A stretch of DNA of 41,628 bases from Deltaproteobacteria bacterium (GTDB lineage: Bacteria > Myxococcota_A > Polyangia > DRWM01 > JAAZOP01). A program made the translations under genes and the position numbers. The notes below the pieces were generated by a model, which made no database searches, was not told where the DNA came from, and was given only the letters and a program-made list of their open reading frames with translations. Below, in pieces: positions 17,611 through 25,537 of the stretch (positions are counted from its first letter, which is position 1; every line of letters starts with the position of its first letter). Where the stretch lies: positions 1-41,628 of the forward strand of contig JAFGHH010000565.1 of assembly GCA_016930215.1 (NCBI GenBank), written 5' to 3'.

Positions 17611-18891
17611 CTAGTCCGGCTTGCGGAACAGCGCGCAGCAGTTGATGCCGCCGAAGCCGAACGAGTTCTTCAACAGGGTCCGCACCGGGTGCACGACGGC
17701 CCGGTTGGCGCAGACGTCGAGGTCCACCTCGGGGTCGAGGCGGTCGATGTTGATCGAGGGGTGCAGGGTGCCGTGCCGCATCTGCAGCAGCGCGGCCACG
17801 GTCTCGGTGGCCGGCGCGGCCCAGCAGGTGTGGCCCAGCATCGATTTGGTGGCGTTGATCTTCAGCTTCTGCGCGTGGCTGCCGAAGACCTCCTTGATCG
17901 ACCGGATCTCCGCGACGTCGCCGAGCGGCGTGGACGTCGCGTGGGCGCTCACGTAGTCGACTTCCTCGGGCCGGACGCCGGTGCTCCGGAGCAGCCGGCG
18001 CATCGTCCGCGCCTGCCCCTCCACCGAGGGCACCGGCAGGTGCGACCCGTCCGAGCCCGTGGACACGCCGAGCACCTCGGCGTGGAGGCGCGCGCCGCGG
18101 CGCCGCGCGTGCTCGAGCTCCTCCAGCACCAGCACCCCGGTGCCGTGGGCCGGGATGAACCCTTCGCGGTCCGCGTCGTAGGGCCGGCTGGCACGGTGCG
18201 GCTCGTCGTGGAAGGCCTTCCAGGAGATGGCACCCATGATCGCCATCGCCTGCAGGTCCACCGGCGAGAAGTCGAGCACCGCCCCGGCGACGATCATCAC
18301 GTCGAGGTCGTGGTACCGGATCTCGTCGAGCGCGTTGCGCAGCGCCAGGTTCGCGCTCGCGCACGCCCCGCCCATCGTGTAGACGGGCCCGTGCAGGCCC
18401 AGCGCGTCGCCCACGCTGGCGGCCTGGTCGGTGTCGAGCCCGTGCAGGGCCAGCATCGAGTCGATGTACTCCGGCTCCACGGTGAACTGGACGTTGTTGC
18501 GGTACACCAGGTTGTTGGCGAGGTTGTGGCCGCCGACCACCACGCCGGTGCGATCCGGGTCGTAGCCCTCGGGGAGCCCGGCATCGAGCATCCCGTCGGC
18601 GGCGCAGAGCAGCGTGAGCCGCGTGGAGAACGGCGCCTTCTTGACCAGCCGCCGGAGCCGCTTCGTCACGTCGGCGGGCAGCCGCGACGCGAGCGCGTCG
18701 AGCTTCGCCGCCGTGTCGTAGCCCGTGAGGTCGCCGCCGACCTTGGAGAGGCTCCGGTCCGCACCCTCGAACCTCCACCGGGTGATGGCCGACTTCCCGG
18801 CGATCAGGTTCCCGTAGAAGGTGTCCAGCGTGTCCCCGATCGGGACGTTGATCGCCATGCCGCTGACCACCACGCGCCTCGCCTTCTCCAT
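17611..18891 (-). CDS. Beta-ketoacyl-ACP synthase (FabF/KAS-II type)
   Basis: 426 residues. The condensing-enzyme triad is complete: Cys in GGACASANLAL, His in SAHATSTPLGD and His in KSMLGHTCWAAP. The stretch GGHNLANNLVYRNNVQF recalls ketosynthases of HMG-synthase cassettes. In many of those cassettes a companion ketosynthase has Ser in place of Cys and only decarboxylates malonyl-ACP; here Cys is retained, so the enzyme may elongate as well as supply acetyl-ACP. It is the only ketosynthase in the operon. AAGGA precedes the ATG. The context gives no chain-length factor and no second subunit. Confidence 0.9.
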   Translation of the reverse strand: MEKARRVVVSGMAINVPIGDTLDTFYGNLIAGKSAITRWRFEGADRSLSKVGGDLTGYDTAAKLDALASRLPADVTKRLRRLVKKAPFSTRLTLLCAADGMLDAGLPEGYDPDRTGVVVGGHNLANNLVYRNNVQFTVEPEYIDSMLALHGLDTDQAASVGDALGLHGPVYTMGGACASANLALRNALDEIRYHDLDVMIVAGAVLDFSPVDLQAMAIMGAISWKAFHDEPHRASRPYDADREGFIPAHGTGVLVLEELEHARRRGARLHAEVLGVSTGSDGSHLPVPSVEGQARTMRRLLRSTGVRPEEVDYVSAHATSTPLGDVAEIRSIKEVFGSHAQKLKINATKSMLGHTCWAAPATETVAALLQMRHGTLHPSINIDRLDPEVDLDVCANRAVVHPVRTLLKNSFGFGGINCCALFRKPD

Positions 18892-18918
18892 CGTCGTTCC
18901 TTCCGCCGCCCGGCCGGG

Positions 18919-19452
18919 CTACGCCTCGAGCTCGTACGCTTCCATGATCGCGAACGCCACCAGGGTCTCGTCCCGGAGGACCTGCCCGGCGAGGGTCTCG
19001 GTGTAGCCCCCGGGCTCGTCGAGGAGCCGGCCGACCAGCGTCAGCCGGTCGCCGGGCCGCGCCTCGGCCAGGAACGACGCGTGGTGCAGCTTGAGCAGCC
19101 GCACCGACCGCGGCCGGTCCTCGGGCGCGGGCGCGGTCCGACCCGAGAGGGCGAGCTGGCTGATGCAGAGCCCGAGCTGCCCCATCGCCTCGAGCAGCAG
19201 CACCCCGGGGAAGACCGGGTCGCCGGGGAAATGGCCGACCAGCACCGGGTCCGCGGGGTCCACGGTCCGGGTGCCGAGCGCGGCGCGGGCCGCCAGGTCC
19301 ACGGCGTGGATGCGGTCCACGAGCAGGAACGGCGGCCGGTGCGGGATCAGCCGCTCGATCTCGGCGCGACCCAGGTCCACCGCGACCGTCGCCTCGCCCG
19401 CGGTGAAGAGCGGCCGCTTCCGGCCGACCTTGATCAGTTGCTCGAACTCCAT
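18919..19452 (-). CDS. fabZ: FabZ-like 3-hydroxyacyl-ACP dehydratase
   Basis: 177-residue hot-dog protein. LIPHRPPFLLVDRI and GHFPGDPVFPGVLLLEAMGQ carry the catalytic His and Glu of FabZ/FabA. The ATG at 19452 (MEFEQLIK) is preferred; 12 further codons upstream are open but not conserved. It is slightly longer than typical FabZ because of an N-terminal extension before the LIPHRPP block and a mid-protein APEDRPRS insertion. It dehydrates 3-hydroxyacyl-ACP to trans-2-enoyl-ACP, the substrate of the two enoyl reductases. 27 nt separate it from the ketosynthase gene. Confidence 0.92.
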   Translation of the reverse strand: MEFEQLIKVGRKRPLFTAGEATVAVDLGRAEIERLIPHRPPFLLVDRIHAVDLAARAALGTRTVDPADPVLVGHFPGDPVFPGVLLLEAMGQLGLCISQLALSGRTAPAPEDRPRSVRLLKLHHASFLAEARPGDRLTLVGRLLDEPGGYTETLAGQVLRDETLVAFAIMEAYELEA

Positions 19453-19468
19453 CGGGGCTCCGGGAGAA

Positions 19469-20431
19469 TCAGTTCGTGCGGAACGCATGCAGGCGCAGCG
19501 ACTCGATCACGGTCGATAGGTGCTCGAGCGGTACGTCGCCGCTGTCCACGAACAGCTTCTCGTTGCGCCGCCACTTCCGGTCCAACATGTTGTGCAGGAC
19601 CTTCTTGGGCCCGACCTCGAGGAAGAACGCGTCCGGGTGAAGCTCGGCGATCCGGTCGATCGATTTGCGCCAGAAGGTCCGGTTGCAGACGTGCGTCGAG
19701 AGCAGCTCGATGAACGTCTCGCGGTCCGGGTCGTTGATCAGCTCGCCCAGCCGGTTGGGCACGTACGGCCGCCCCGGCCGGCGGAACTCGAGCCCCTCGA
19801 GGTATCCGCGGAACGCCCGACACACCGGCTCGAACATCGAGCTGTGCATCGGCAGCTGGTGGTCGATCATCACCGCCTGCGCGAAGTACTCCGCCTCGAG
19901 CAGCCGCAACGCCTCCTTCACGGCGTCGTGCTCCCCCGCGATCACGTACTGGCGCGGCGTGTTCAGGTTCACCACCTCGACCAGGCCCGCCGACCGCGCC
20001 CGGGCGACCACGTCGTCGAGCTCCTCGAGCTCGATCGGGAACACCGACGCCATGCAGCCGCGCGGCCCCTGGTCGTAGAGCATCCCGCGCTGCTCCACCG
20101 CCCGCAGCGCGTCCTCGAAGGTCAGCGCGCGGATGTGCACCAGGTGGTTCCACTCGCCGAGGCTCAGGCCCAGGGAAAGCGCCGCGTTGACCCCCGACGC
20201 CTCCAGCACCTGCAGGAACATGTGGTTGGCCAGGAACACGCTGACCTGCACGTCGCGGTTCGTCGCGTAGGCGTCCGGGTTGTCGACCCGGTACTGCTCG
20301 TAGAGGTTGCGGTTCAGGATGTGCGAGGCCCAGTCCAGCACGTGCCGGTTGACTCGGTGCAGGCCCGTCAGCTTCTCCAGCATGCCGGGATAGCGCGAGT
20401 TCTGGCCGGGGAACATGAAGACCAACGTCAT
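19469..20431 (-). CDS. Acyl/malonyl-ACP transferase (FabD-like) with GLSLG nucleophile motif
   Basis: 320 residues. It begins with FMFPGQNSRYPGM, as FabD/AT domains do. The nucleophile elbow reads GLSLG where nearly all relatives have GHSLG or GHSIG; the Ser is intact. The catalytic His appears in LPMHSSMFEP, and the Arg that binds malonyl carboxylate in FabD is present in VEQRGMLYDQ. Predicted role: load malonyl onto the operon ACP. The His-to-Leu change in the elbow might alter activity or favour hydrolysis, as in trans-acting editing ATs; this is not resolved. The ATG overlaps the acpS stop by 4 nt. Confidence 0.85.
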   Translation of the reverse strand: MTLVFMFPGQNSRYPGMLEKLTGLHRVNRHVLDWASHILNRNLYEQYRVDNPDAYATNRDVQVSVFLANHMFLQVLEASGVNAALSLGLSLGEWNHLVHIRALTFEDALRAVEQRGMLYDQGPRGCMASVFPIELEELDDVVARARSAGLVEVVNLNTPRQYVIAGEHDAVKEALRLLEAEYFAQAVMIDHQLPMHSSMFEPVCRAFRGYLEGLEFRRPGRPYVPNRLGELINDPDRETFIELLSTHVCNRTFWRKSIDRIAELHPDAFFLEVGPKKVLHNMLDRKWRRNEKLFVDSGDVPLEHLSTVIESLRLHAFRTN

Positions 20432-20805
20432 GGCATCACCATCACACAGGCCACGGAGTAGTCGGTCTCGTGGCTGATCGAGAGCAGGGTCGTGAACGAC
20501 CGGGAGCCGGTCACCCGCTCCAGGTCGGCCCGCAGCTCGGGACTGCGCACCGCAAGCTCCGGTTGCCCCGTCGAACGATGGACGACCTCGAGTCGGCTGA
20601 GGTCGTAGCCGAGCACGCTGAGGCCCACCGCCTTGAGGCAGGCCTCCTTGGCCGCCCAGCGCGCCGCGAGGTGCTGCTCCGGCACCCGCGCCCCGGCACA
20701 GTACTCCACCTCCGCCGGAGAGAAGACCTCGTCCCGGAGGAACGGCGAGCGCTCGAGCGCCTTCCTCAGGCGCGCCGTGGAGCAGATGTCGATGCCCAGG
20801 AACAT
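20428..20805 (-). CDS. acpS: Holo-ACP synthase (AcpS-type phosphopantetheinyl transferase)
   Basis: 125 residues, normal AcpS length. FLGIDICSTARLRKAL holds the metal-binding Asp, and LAARWAAKEACLKAVG is the signature helix with the catalytic Glu. SISHETDYSVACVM is the C-terminal strand. It transfers the phosphopantetheine arm from CoA to the conserved serine of ACP, here probably S42 of the operon ACP. It starts 13 nt after the oxoamine synthase gene and overlaps the AT gene (ATGA). Having its own AcpS suggests that the operon is self-sufficient. It may be the genome's only AcpS or a dedicated one; the window does not tell. Confidence 0.92.
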   Translation of the reverse strand: MFLGIDICSTARLRKALERSPFLRDEVFSPAEVEYCAGARVPEQHLAARWAAKEACLKAVGLSVLGYDLSRLEVVHRSTGQPELAVRSPELRADLERVTGSRSFTTLLSISHETDYSVACVMVMP

Positions 20806-20818
20806 CGGATCTCCGCCC

Positions 20819-22303
20819 CTACTGCTTCCAGATCCGACCGAGGACCTGCCGGGCCTTGCCGGTCACCTCGTCGGCCACGGCACCGGAGAGCTGCCGCAGC
20901 GTGTCCACCTTGCCCCGCCAACCCGCGGCCACCGCCGTCCCCGGCAACGGGGCCGTGGTCGGGATCGTGGTCGTGGTCGTGGTCGTCGTCGTCGTCGTCG
21001 TCGGGATCGTGGTCCCCGTCGATGCCGGTTGCGCCGGCTGCGCGGCCTTGGCCCGCGCCGGGAACAGCCGCCGCACGATCGTGTCCTCGATGATCGCCAC
21101 CGCCTCGTCCAGGTCCCGCTTCGTGTGCGCCGCCGTGACCGCCGCCCGGTACCGGAGCTGGTCCTCGGGCACCGACGGGTAGTCCACGGGGGCGAGGAAC
21201 AGGCCCTTCTCCTGCATCTCGTGACACAGCTCATAGAGCATCTGCCGGTCCGAGCCGATCACGATCGGGACCACGTGGGTCGTGGATTGGCCCAGGTTCA
21301 GACCGAGGTCCAGAAGCTTCTTCCGGAAGTACGCGGTGTTCTCGCGGAGCCGATTGCGGCGTTCGTCGTCACGCGTCGCCAGCTCGAGCGCCGTGAGCAG
21401 GCCGGCCACCACGGACGGCGGCAGCGCGCAGGAGAAGCCGTAGGGGTGCGAATAATAGCGCAGGTAGTCGATCGTGTCCGCGTTGCCGCTGACGAACCCG
21501 CCCACCGAGGCGAAGCCCTTGCTGAACGTGGCGAACACCAGGGCCACCCGGTCCTCGACGCCGAAGTGCTCGGTCACGCCGCGACCGTGGGCGCCGCAGG
21601 CCAGGATCGAGTGCGCCTCGTCGATCATCACGCCGACGCCGTGCTTCTCGGCAACCTCGAGCAGCGCCGGCAGGTCGGCCATGTCCCCGTCCATCGAGTA
21701 GATGCCCTCGACCACCACGATGCGGCGCTTGCCGGCCGTCGCCGCCAGGGCCTCGTCCAGGGATTTCGGGTCGTTGTGGTCGAAGAACACGCTCTTGGCG
21801 CGAGCCAGGTTGGGCCCCGCGATCAGGCACAGGTGGCACTTGGCGTCCAGGATCGCCACGTCGCCCTTGCGCAGCAACCCGGCCAGACAGCCCATCGCCC
21901 CGCCGAACCCGCTGTTGAACAACATCGTCGCCGGCCGCTGCATGAACGCCGAGAGCCGCTCCTCGAGCCGCGCGTGCAGGTCCGTCTTGCCCGACAACAG
22001 CGGCGAGCCGCAGGCGCCCGTGCCGTAGCGGTCGAGGGCCTCCTGCGCGGCCCGGATGACCTGCGGGTCCTCGGCGAACGCCATGTAGTTGTACGAGCTC
22101 AGGTTGATGGCCGAGTGGACGGCACCCCCCCGCTCGACCCGGACCCGCGGGCCGGCCGGACCACGAAGCCGCGGCTCGTACAGGCTGGTGGCCCAGGCCG
22201 TGGCCTTCCTCCAGGCCACGTACTCGGCCGGCGGCACCAGCGGGTCGCTGCTGTCGCTGAAGAAGAAATCAGCCAGGCTGTAGTCGGCGGTGCGCTCACC
22301 CAT
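20819..22303 (-). CDS. Alpha-oxoamine synthase (serine palmitoyltransferase-like) with poly-Thr tail
   Basis: 494 residues, fold-type I PLP enzyme. LSSYNYMAF, GTGACGSPLLSG, the PLP-stacking His in DAKCHLCL (about 157), MIDEAHSILACGAHGRG and the PLP lysine K262 in FATFSKGFASVGGF are diagnostic of the AOS family (SPT, KBL, BioF). It condenses an acyl thioester with an amino acid with loss of CO2 to a 3-keto-amine. A KDSR-like reductase in the operon points to SPT-type chemistry; the adjacent ACP suggests acyl-ACP as donor. After residue 425 a Pro/Thr linker with 12 consecutive Thr (435-446) leads to an amphipathic tail (461-494), not part of the family core. The ATG at 22303 is chosen because homology starts there; the frame is open 86 codons further upstream without similarity. 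Confidence 0.9.
   Translation of the reverse strand: MGERTADYSLADFFFSDSSDPLVPPAEYVAWRKATAWATSLYEPRLRGPAGPRVRVERGGAVHSAINLSSYNYMAFAEDPQVIRAAQEALDRYGTGACGSPLLSGKTDLHARLEERLSAFMQRPATMLFNSGFGGAMGCLAGLLRKGDVAILDAKCHLCLIAGPNLARAKSVFFDHNDPKSLDEALAATAGKRRIVVVEGIYSMDGDMADLPALLEVAEKHGVGVMIDEAHSILACGAHGRGVTEHFGVEDRVALVFATFSKGFASVGGFVSGNADTIDYLRYYSHPYGFSCALPPSVVAGLLTALELATRDDERRNRLRENTAYFRKKLLDLGLNLGQSTTHVVPIVIGSDRQMLYELCHEMQEKGLFLAPVDYPSVPEDQLRYRAAVTAAHTKRDLDEAVAIIEDTIVRRLFPARAKAAQPAQPASTGTTIPTTTTTTTTTTTTIPTTAPLPGTAVAAGWRGKVDTLRQLSGAVADEVTGKARQVLGRIWKQ
20966..21001 (-). repeat. Trinucleotide repeat encoding 12 threonines
   Basis: The plus strand reads as tandem GTC/GTG triplets, which the minus strand reads as ACC/ACG/ACGAC-type Thr codons in the oxoamine synthase linker. 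The run is flanked on both sides by a copy of GGGATCGTGGTC, encoding ThrThrIlePro or its neighbour. Length change in multiples of three would alter only the linker length. Confidence 0.85.
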
Positions 22304-22698
22304 CCTGCGCTCTTGTCCCCGCCCGTCGGACCCGACCCACCGGATCGGCCTGATCCACGGCGCAAGGGGAGGTTGATAGTCGTAGATGTAGGGGTTAGTC
22401 AACCCCGTGCGTCGAGTCGCCTGGTCTGTCGGCGCGTGCGGTCTTGCACGCCTCTGTAACCACTGGTATTCAGGATACATATTGAGGGGTATCGAGCGCT
22501 GTCTCCGGTTGCGGGACTGCTGCCGCAATCGGTCGCAACCACGTACTTGGGATGGTGACACTCCGTTCTACCGGCTGATGCCGGCAAGCGGCATGGTGGC
22601 ACCGGAAGGTGCCTGACTCGGACGTCATCAAGGCAAGACGTCCGGTCGGCGCAGGCCGAACGCCGGAACGACCTTCGATCGCCGCCGTTGCAGGAGGG
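22304..22698. other. 395-nt intergenic region upstream of the lipid operon
   Basis: It separates the ferredoxin-reductase stop from the oxoamine synthase start. It holds the predicted operon promoter (22373-22402) with an overlapping palindrome, and a locally AT-rich patch around 22455-22490 with short inverted words (GTAT/ATAC) that may mark a second regulatory site. I see no gene in it. The unconserved upstream extension of the oxoamine synthase frame runs through it. Confidence 0.5.
22373..22402 (-). promoter_or_regulatory. Predicted promoter of the 13-gene lipid operon
   Basis: On the minus strand, TTGACT (22402-22397, 5 of 6) and TATCAA (22378-22373, 4 of 6) are separated by 18 nt. Transcription would start near 22366, giving a leader of about 60 nt before the ATG at 22303. 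A perfect 6-bp inverted repeat, GGGGTT-AGTC-AACCCC at 22391-22406 on the plus strand, covers the -35 box and could be an operator. Prediction from sequence only. Confidence 0.5.
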
Positions 22699-23910
22699 CT
22701 ACTCGGTACGCGACGCGTCGGGCCGCGGGAGCCGGAGCACCAGGTCCGATACCGGGTACGCCATGCAGGGGTGGATGAACCCGGCCTCGAGGTCCGTGGC
22801 GCGGAGCGCCGCGCCCGGAGGATGGAACACGCGCCCCTCGAGCAGCCGGGTGCGGCAGGTGGCGCAGACCCCGGAGCGGCACAGCGCCGGTACCACGACG
22901 CCCGCACGCTCCAGCGCGTTCATCAGCGGCTCGCCCGCCCGTGCCGAAACCGTCCGGTCCCCCGGGGCGAGTCGGACCGCGAACCGCGTGTCCGCGGAGA
23001 GCCCGCGCGGCCATCCGGGCTCGGCCGTCACGTTCGCGGGCGGACCGTAGGCCTCGGTGCGGACGCGGTGCGCGGGTACGCCCATCCGCGGCAGCTCGGC
23101 CCGGGCGAGGGCGAGCAGCGGCGCGGGCCCGCACACGAACGCGCTCATCCCCGCGAGCCGCTCGGCGGGCACGTGCCGCAGCACGCAGGCGCCGTCGATG
23201 AACCCCCGGTCGCCCGCCCAGCCCGGACCGGGCTCGGAGAGGACGTGCTCCACCTGCAGGTGGTCCGGCCGCTCGGCCTCGAGCCGCGCCAGGCGCTCGC
23301 GCAGCAGGATGTCCGCCTCGGTGCGCGACCCGAACAGCAGCACGGCGCGGACCGGCGAACTGCTCGCGGCCAGCTCCTCGAGGATGCCGAGGAACGGAGC
23401 CACGCCCGAGCCGCCCGCCACCAGCAAGAGGTCCGGCCGGTCGCGCAGCGGGTCGTAGAAGAAGTCCCCGGCCGGCCCGGAGAGCTCCAGCGTCTCCCCC
23501 TCGGCCACGTGGTCCACCAGGTGCGGGGACACGAAGCCCCCGGCCTGGCGCCGCACGAGGATCGTGACCGCGTCCCGACGCGTGGCCGGCGAGGCCAGGC
23601 TGAACGGCCGGCTCGTCCGGACCCCGTCCACGGTGACGAAGACGTTCACGTACTGGCCCGACTCGAACATCGGCAGCGGACCGGCCTCGGGCGCGAGCGT
23701 GAGCAGCGCCGCCGACACGCCGGCCGGTTCGTGGCGGATCACCCGGACGCGGATCCGGTCCGGATGGTGCTGCGCCACGGCCGCGAGCTGATCCTCGAGC
23801 CGGTACTCGAAGGACCGCGGCCGGAGGGCGTTCCAGAGCTGTCGGCCGAAGGTCCCCAGGACGTGCACGCCGTCCACGAGGAGCGGGAGGTACTCGCCGG
23901 CGGGCTTCAT
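22699..23910 (-). CDS. FNR-type oxidoreductase with C-terminal 2Fe-2S ferredoxin domain
   Basis: 403 residues. An N-terminal FAD-binding domain (RPFSLASP, about 101-108) and an NAD(P) domain (VAGGSGVAPFLGIL, FVCGPAPLL) are followed by a plant-type 2Fe-2S domain with C344-X4-C349-X2-C352 and C382. This is the layout of reductase components of oxygenases and desaturases (phenol hydroxylase/PaaE-like), passing electrons from NAD(P)H to a partner. The first 40 residues resemble reductases paired with membrane fatty acid desaturases, but no such desaturase is in the window. The ATG overlaps the stop of the flavoprotein gene by 4 nt, so that flavoprotein may be the partner (inference). Confidence 0.88.
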   Translation of the reverse strand: MKPAGEYLPLLVDGVHVLGTFGRQLWNALRPRSFEYRLEDQLAAVAQHHPDRIRVRVIRHEPAGVSAALLTLAPEAGPLPMFESGQYVNVFVTVDGVRTSRPFSLASPATRRDAVTILVRRQAGGFVSPHLVDHVAEGETLELSGPAGDFFYDPLRDRPDLLLVAGGSGVAPFLGILEELAASSSPVRAVLLFGSRTEADILLRERLARLEAERPDHLQVEHVLSEPGPGWAGDRGFIDGACVLRHVPAERLAGMSAFVCGPAPLLALARAELPRMGVPAHRVRTEAYGPPANVTAEPGWPRGLSADTRFAVRLAPGDRTVSARAGEPLMNALERAGVVVPALCRSGVCATCRTRLLEGRVFHPPGAALRATDLEAGFIHPCMAYPVSDLVLRLPRPDASRTE

Positions 23911-25412
23911 GCCGCACCTCCGACGATCAACTTGGCCGCGGTGTAGCCGGAGCTGAGGCACGGCTCGAAGCCGCCGCCGGGCCGGGTCCAGGCGCCGACG
24001 AGGTACAGCCCGGGAACCGGGCCCGGGTAGTTGAGCCGGAACCCCGGGTTCTCCGCGGGGGTGTTGGCCGTGCCGTAGATCGCGCCGTCCGGGTTGCCGG
24101 TGTAGCGCAGGTTCGTCAGCGGCGTGGACACGGCGAGCTCCTCGATCGCGTCCCGCAGGCCCGGAAAGCGCTGCTCCACGCCCGCGAGCATCGACTCGGC
24201 CACGCGGAGCTTCGCCGCCCGGTACTCGTCCGGGGGCAGCGCGAGCCACGGCTTGCCGTCCGCGAGCGACACCAGCACCGCCACCGCCGTGCCCGGAGGC
24301 GAGGCCCCGGGGTCCGTGACGTTGTAGCAGGTGAACAGGTACGCCTCGGGCACGCCCAACCCGAGCTGCGCCCGATGGTGCGACTCGATGTCCGTGGAGG
24401 CGTTCACCCACACTTCGTGGTCCCGGATGCCGAGCGACTCCGCGGTCCGCGCCAGGCCGAGGTACACGCAGACCGAACCCAGGCTGATCGGTCCCGCGGC
24501 CACGCGGCGCCGGAACGACTCGGGCACCGCCTCGGGCGGCAGCAGCCCGGCGCACAGCGCGTGCGGGCTCGCATTCGAGATCACCAGGTCCGAGGCCAGC
24601 GGCTCGCCGTCGTCCGTCACCACGCCGGCGACCTTCCCGCCGTCGAGTAGGATCTGCCGCGCGCCGCAGCCCAGCGTGATCTCCGCGCCCGCGGCCTCGG
24701 CCGCGCCCGCGACGGCGTTCGAGAGCGCCTGGCTCTTGCCCACGGGATAGGTCCCGCCGTACTCGAGGTAGCTGGCCAGCCCGAGGCCGAAGTAGAGCAG
24801 TCCGACCTGGGACGGCGGCAGCCCGAAGTAGCCCCAGAGCTGCGCCAGCACGAGCCGGGCGGCCGGGTCCTGCACCTCGCGGTGGAGGAACGGGGCCAGC
24901 GGCGCCGACGCCGCGTGGGCCACTCGCGGGTACTGCGAGATCACCCGCAGCGGGTTCGCCGCGAGCCCCTCCTTGCGCGTCATGGTCAGCACGTCCTGCT
25001 GCAGCGCCCGCAGATGGCCCAGGAACCGCTCGATGCCCCGGCGCTCGGCCGGGAAGGCCGTGCACAGCGCGTCCGTCGCCGCCTCCCAGCCGGGCGGGAG
25101 GGTCACGTCCACACCCGGAGCCACCGTGCGGTACAGCGGGTCGATCGTCCGGAACTCGAGCCGGTCCAGGATCCCGAGGTCCGCGAGCATGTCGCGCATG
25201 TCGCCGCCGTGCCCGGCCGTGCCGATGCCCGACAGCGCGTGCAGCGAGACATCAAACTCGAACCGGCCGCGGACGAAGGTGCTGGCGTACCCGCCGACCT
25301 GCACGTGGCGCTCGAGCACGCGCACGCTGTACCCGGCCCGGGCGAGCTTCGCGGCCGCGCCGAGGCCGCCGAGGCCGGCTCCGATCACGATGGCGTCGTA
25401 GTGCTTCGACAT
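23907..25412 (-). CDS. CrtI/RetSat-family FAD-dependent oxidoreductase
   Basis: 501 residues. The N-terminal dinucleotide-binding motif is AIVIGAGLGGLGAAAKLARAG, with the downstream LERHVQVGGYAS. The C-terminal FAD motif is GLYLVGAWTRPGGGFEPCLSSGYTAAKLI. The family includes phytoene desaturases, carotenoid isomerases and retinol saturases, which add or remove double bonds in long hydrophobic chains. No phytoene synthase is nearby, so a carotenoid role is not supported by context. Adjacent to the ferredoxin reductase and upstream of the lipid operon, it may act on an unsaturated lipid chain (inference). GGGAG precedes the ATG. Confidence 0.87.
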   Translation of the reverse strand: MSKHYDAIVIGAGLGGLGAAAKLARAGYSVRVLERHVQVGGYASTFVRGRFEFDVSLHALSGIGTAGHGGDMRDMLADLGILDRLEFRTIDPLYRTVAPGVDVTLPPGWEAATDALCTAFPAERRGIERFLGHLRALQQDVLTMTRKEGLAANPLRVISQYPRVAHAASAPLAPFLHREVQDPAARLVLAQLWGYFGLPPSQVGLLYFGLGLASYLEYGGTYPVGKSQALSNAVAGAAEAAGAEITLGCGARQILLDGGKVAGVVTDDGEPLASDLVISNASPHALCAGLLPPEAVPESFRRRVAAGPISLGSVCVYLGLARTAESLGIRDHEVWVNASTDIESHHRAQLGLGVPEAYLFTCYNVTDPGASPPGTAVAVLVSLADGKPWLALPPDEYRAAKLRVAESMLAGVEQRFPGLRDAIEELAVSTPLTNLRYTGNPDGAIYGTANTPAENPGFRLNYPGPVPGLYLVGAWTRPGGGFEPCLSSGYTAAKLIVGGAA

Positions 25413-25537
25413 GCGTCGCTCCCGATCGACCCCGGCAACCTACACCAGTTCGCCGGGGAGGGGGAACAGGTTGTCGCTCCGGGCAGACGCGCCCCGCGAT
25501 GGATCGCGCGAGGTCAAATCGGCCGACGTCCCCCGCT

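Noticed and set aside
22455-22490. Second promoter in the AT-rich patch upstream of the oxoamine synthase gene
   Set aside because: Possible -10 words exist but no acceptable -35 at the right distance on the minus strand.
22304-22561. N-terminal extension of the oxoamine synthase
   Set aside because: The extra 86 codons contain the predicted promoter and lack family similarity; homology starts at the ATG at 22303.
23907-25412. Phytoene desaturase of a carotenoid cluster
   Set aside because: No crtB, crtE or cyclase gene in the window; the neighbours are a ferredoxin reductase and a lipid operon.
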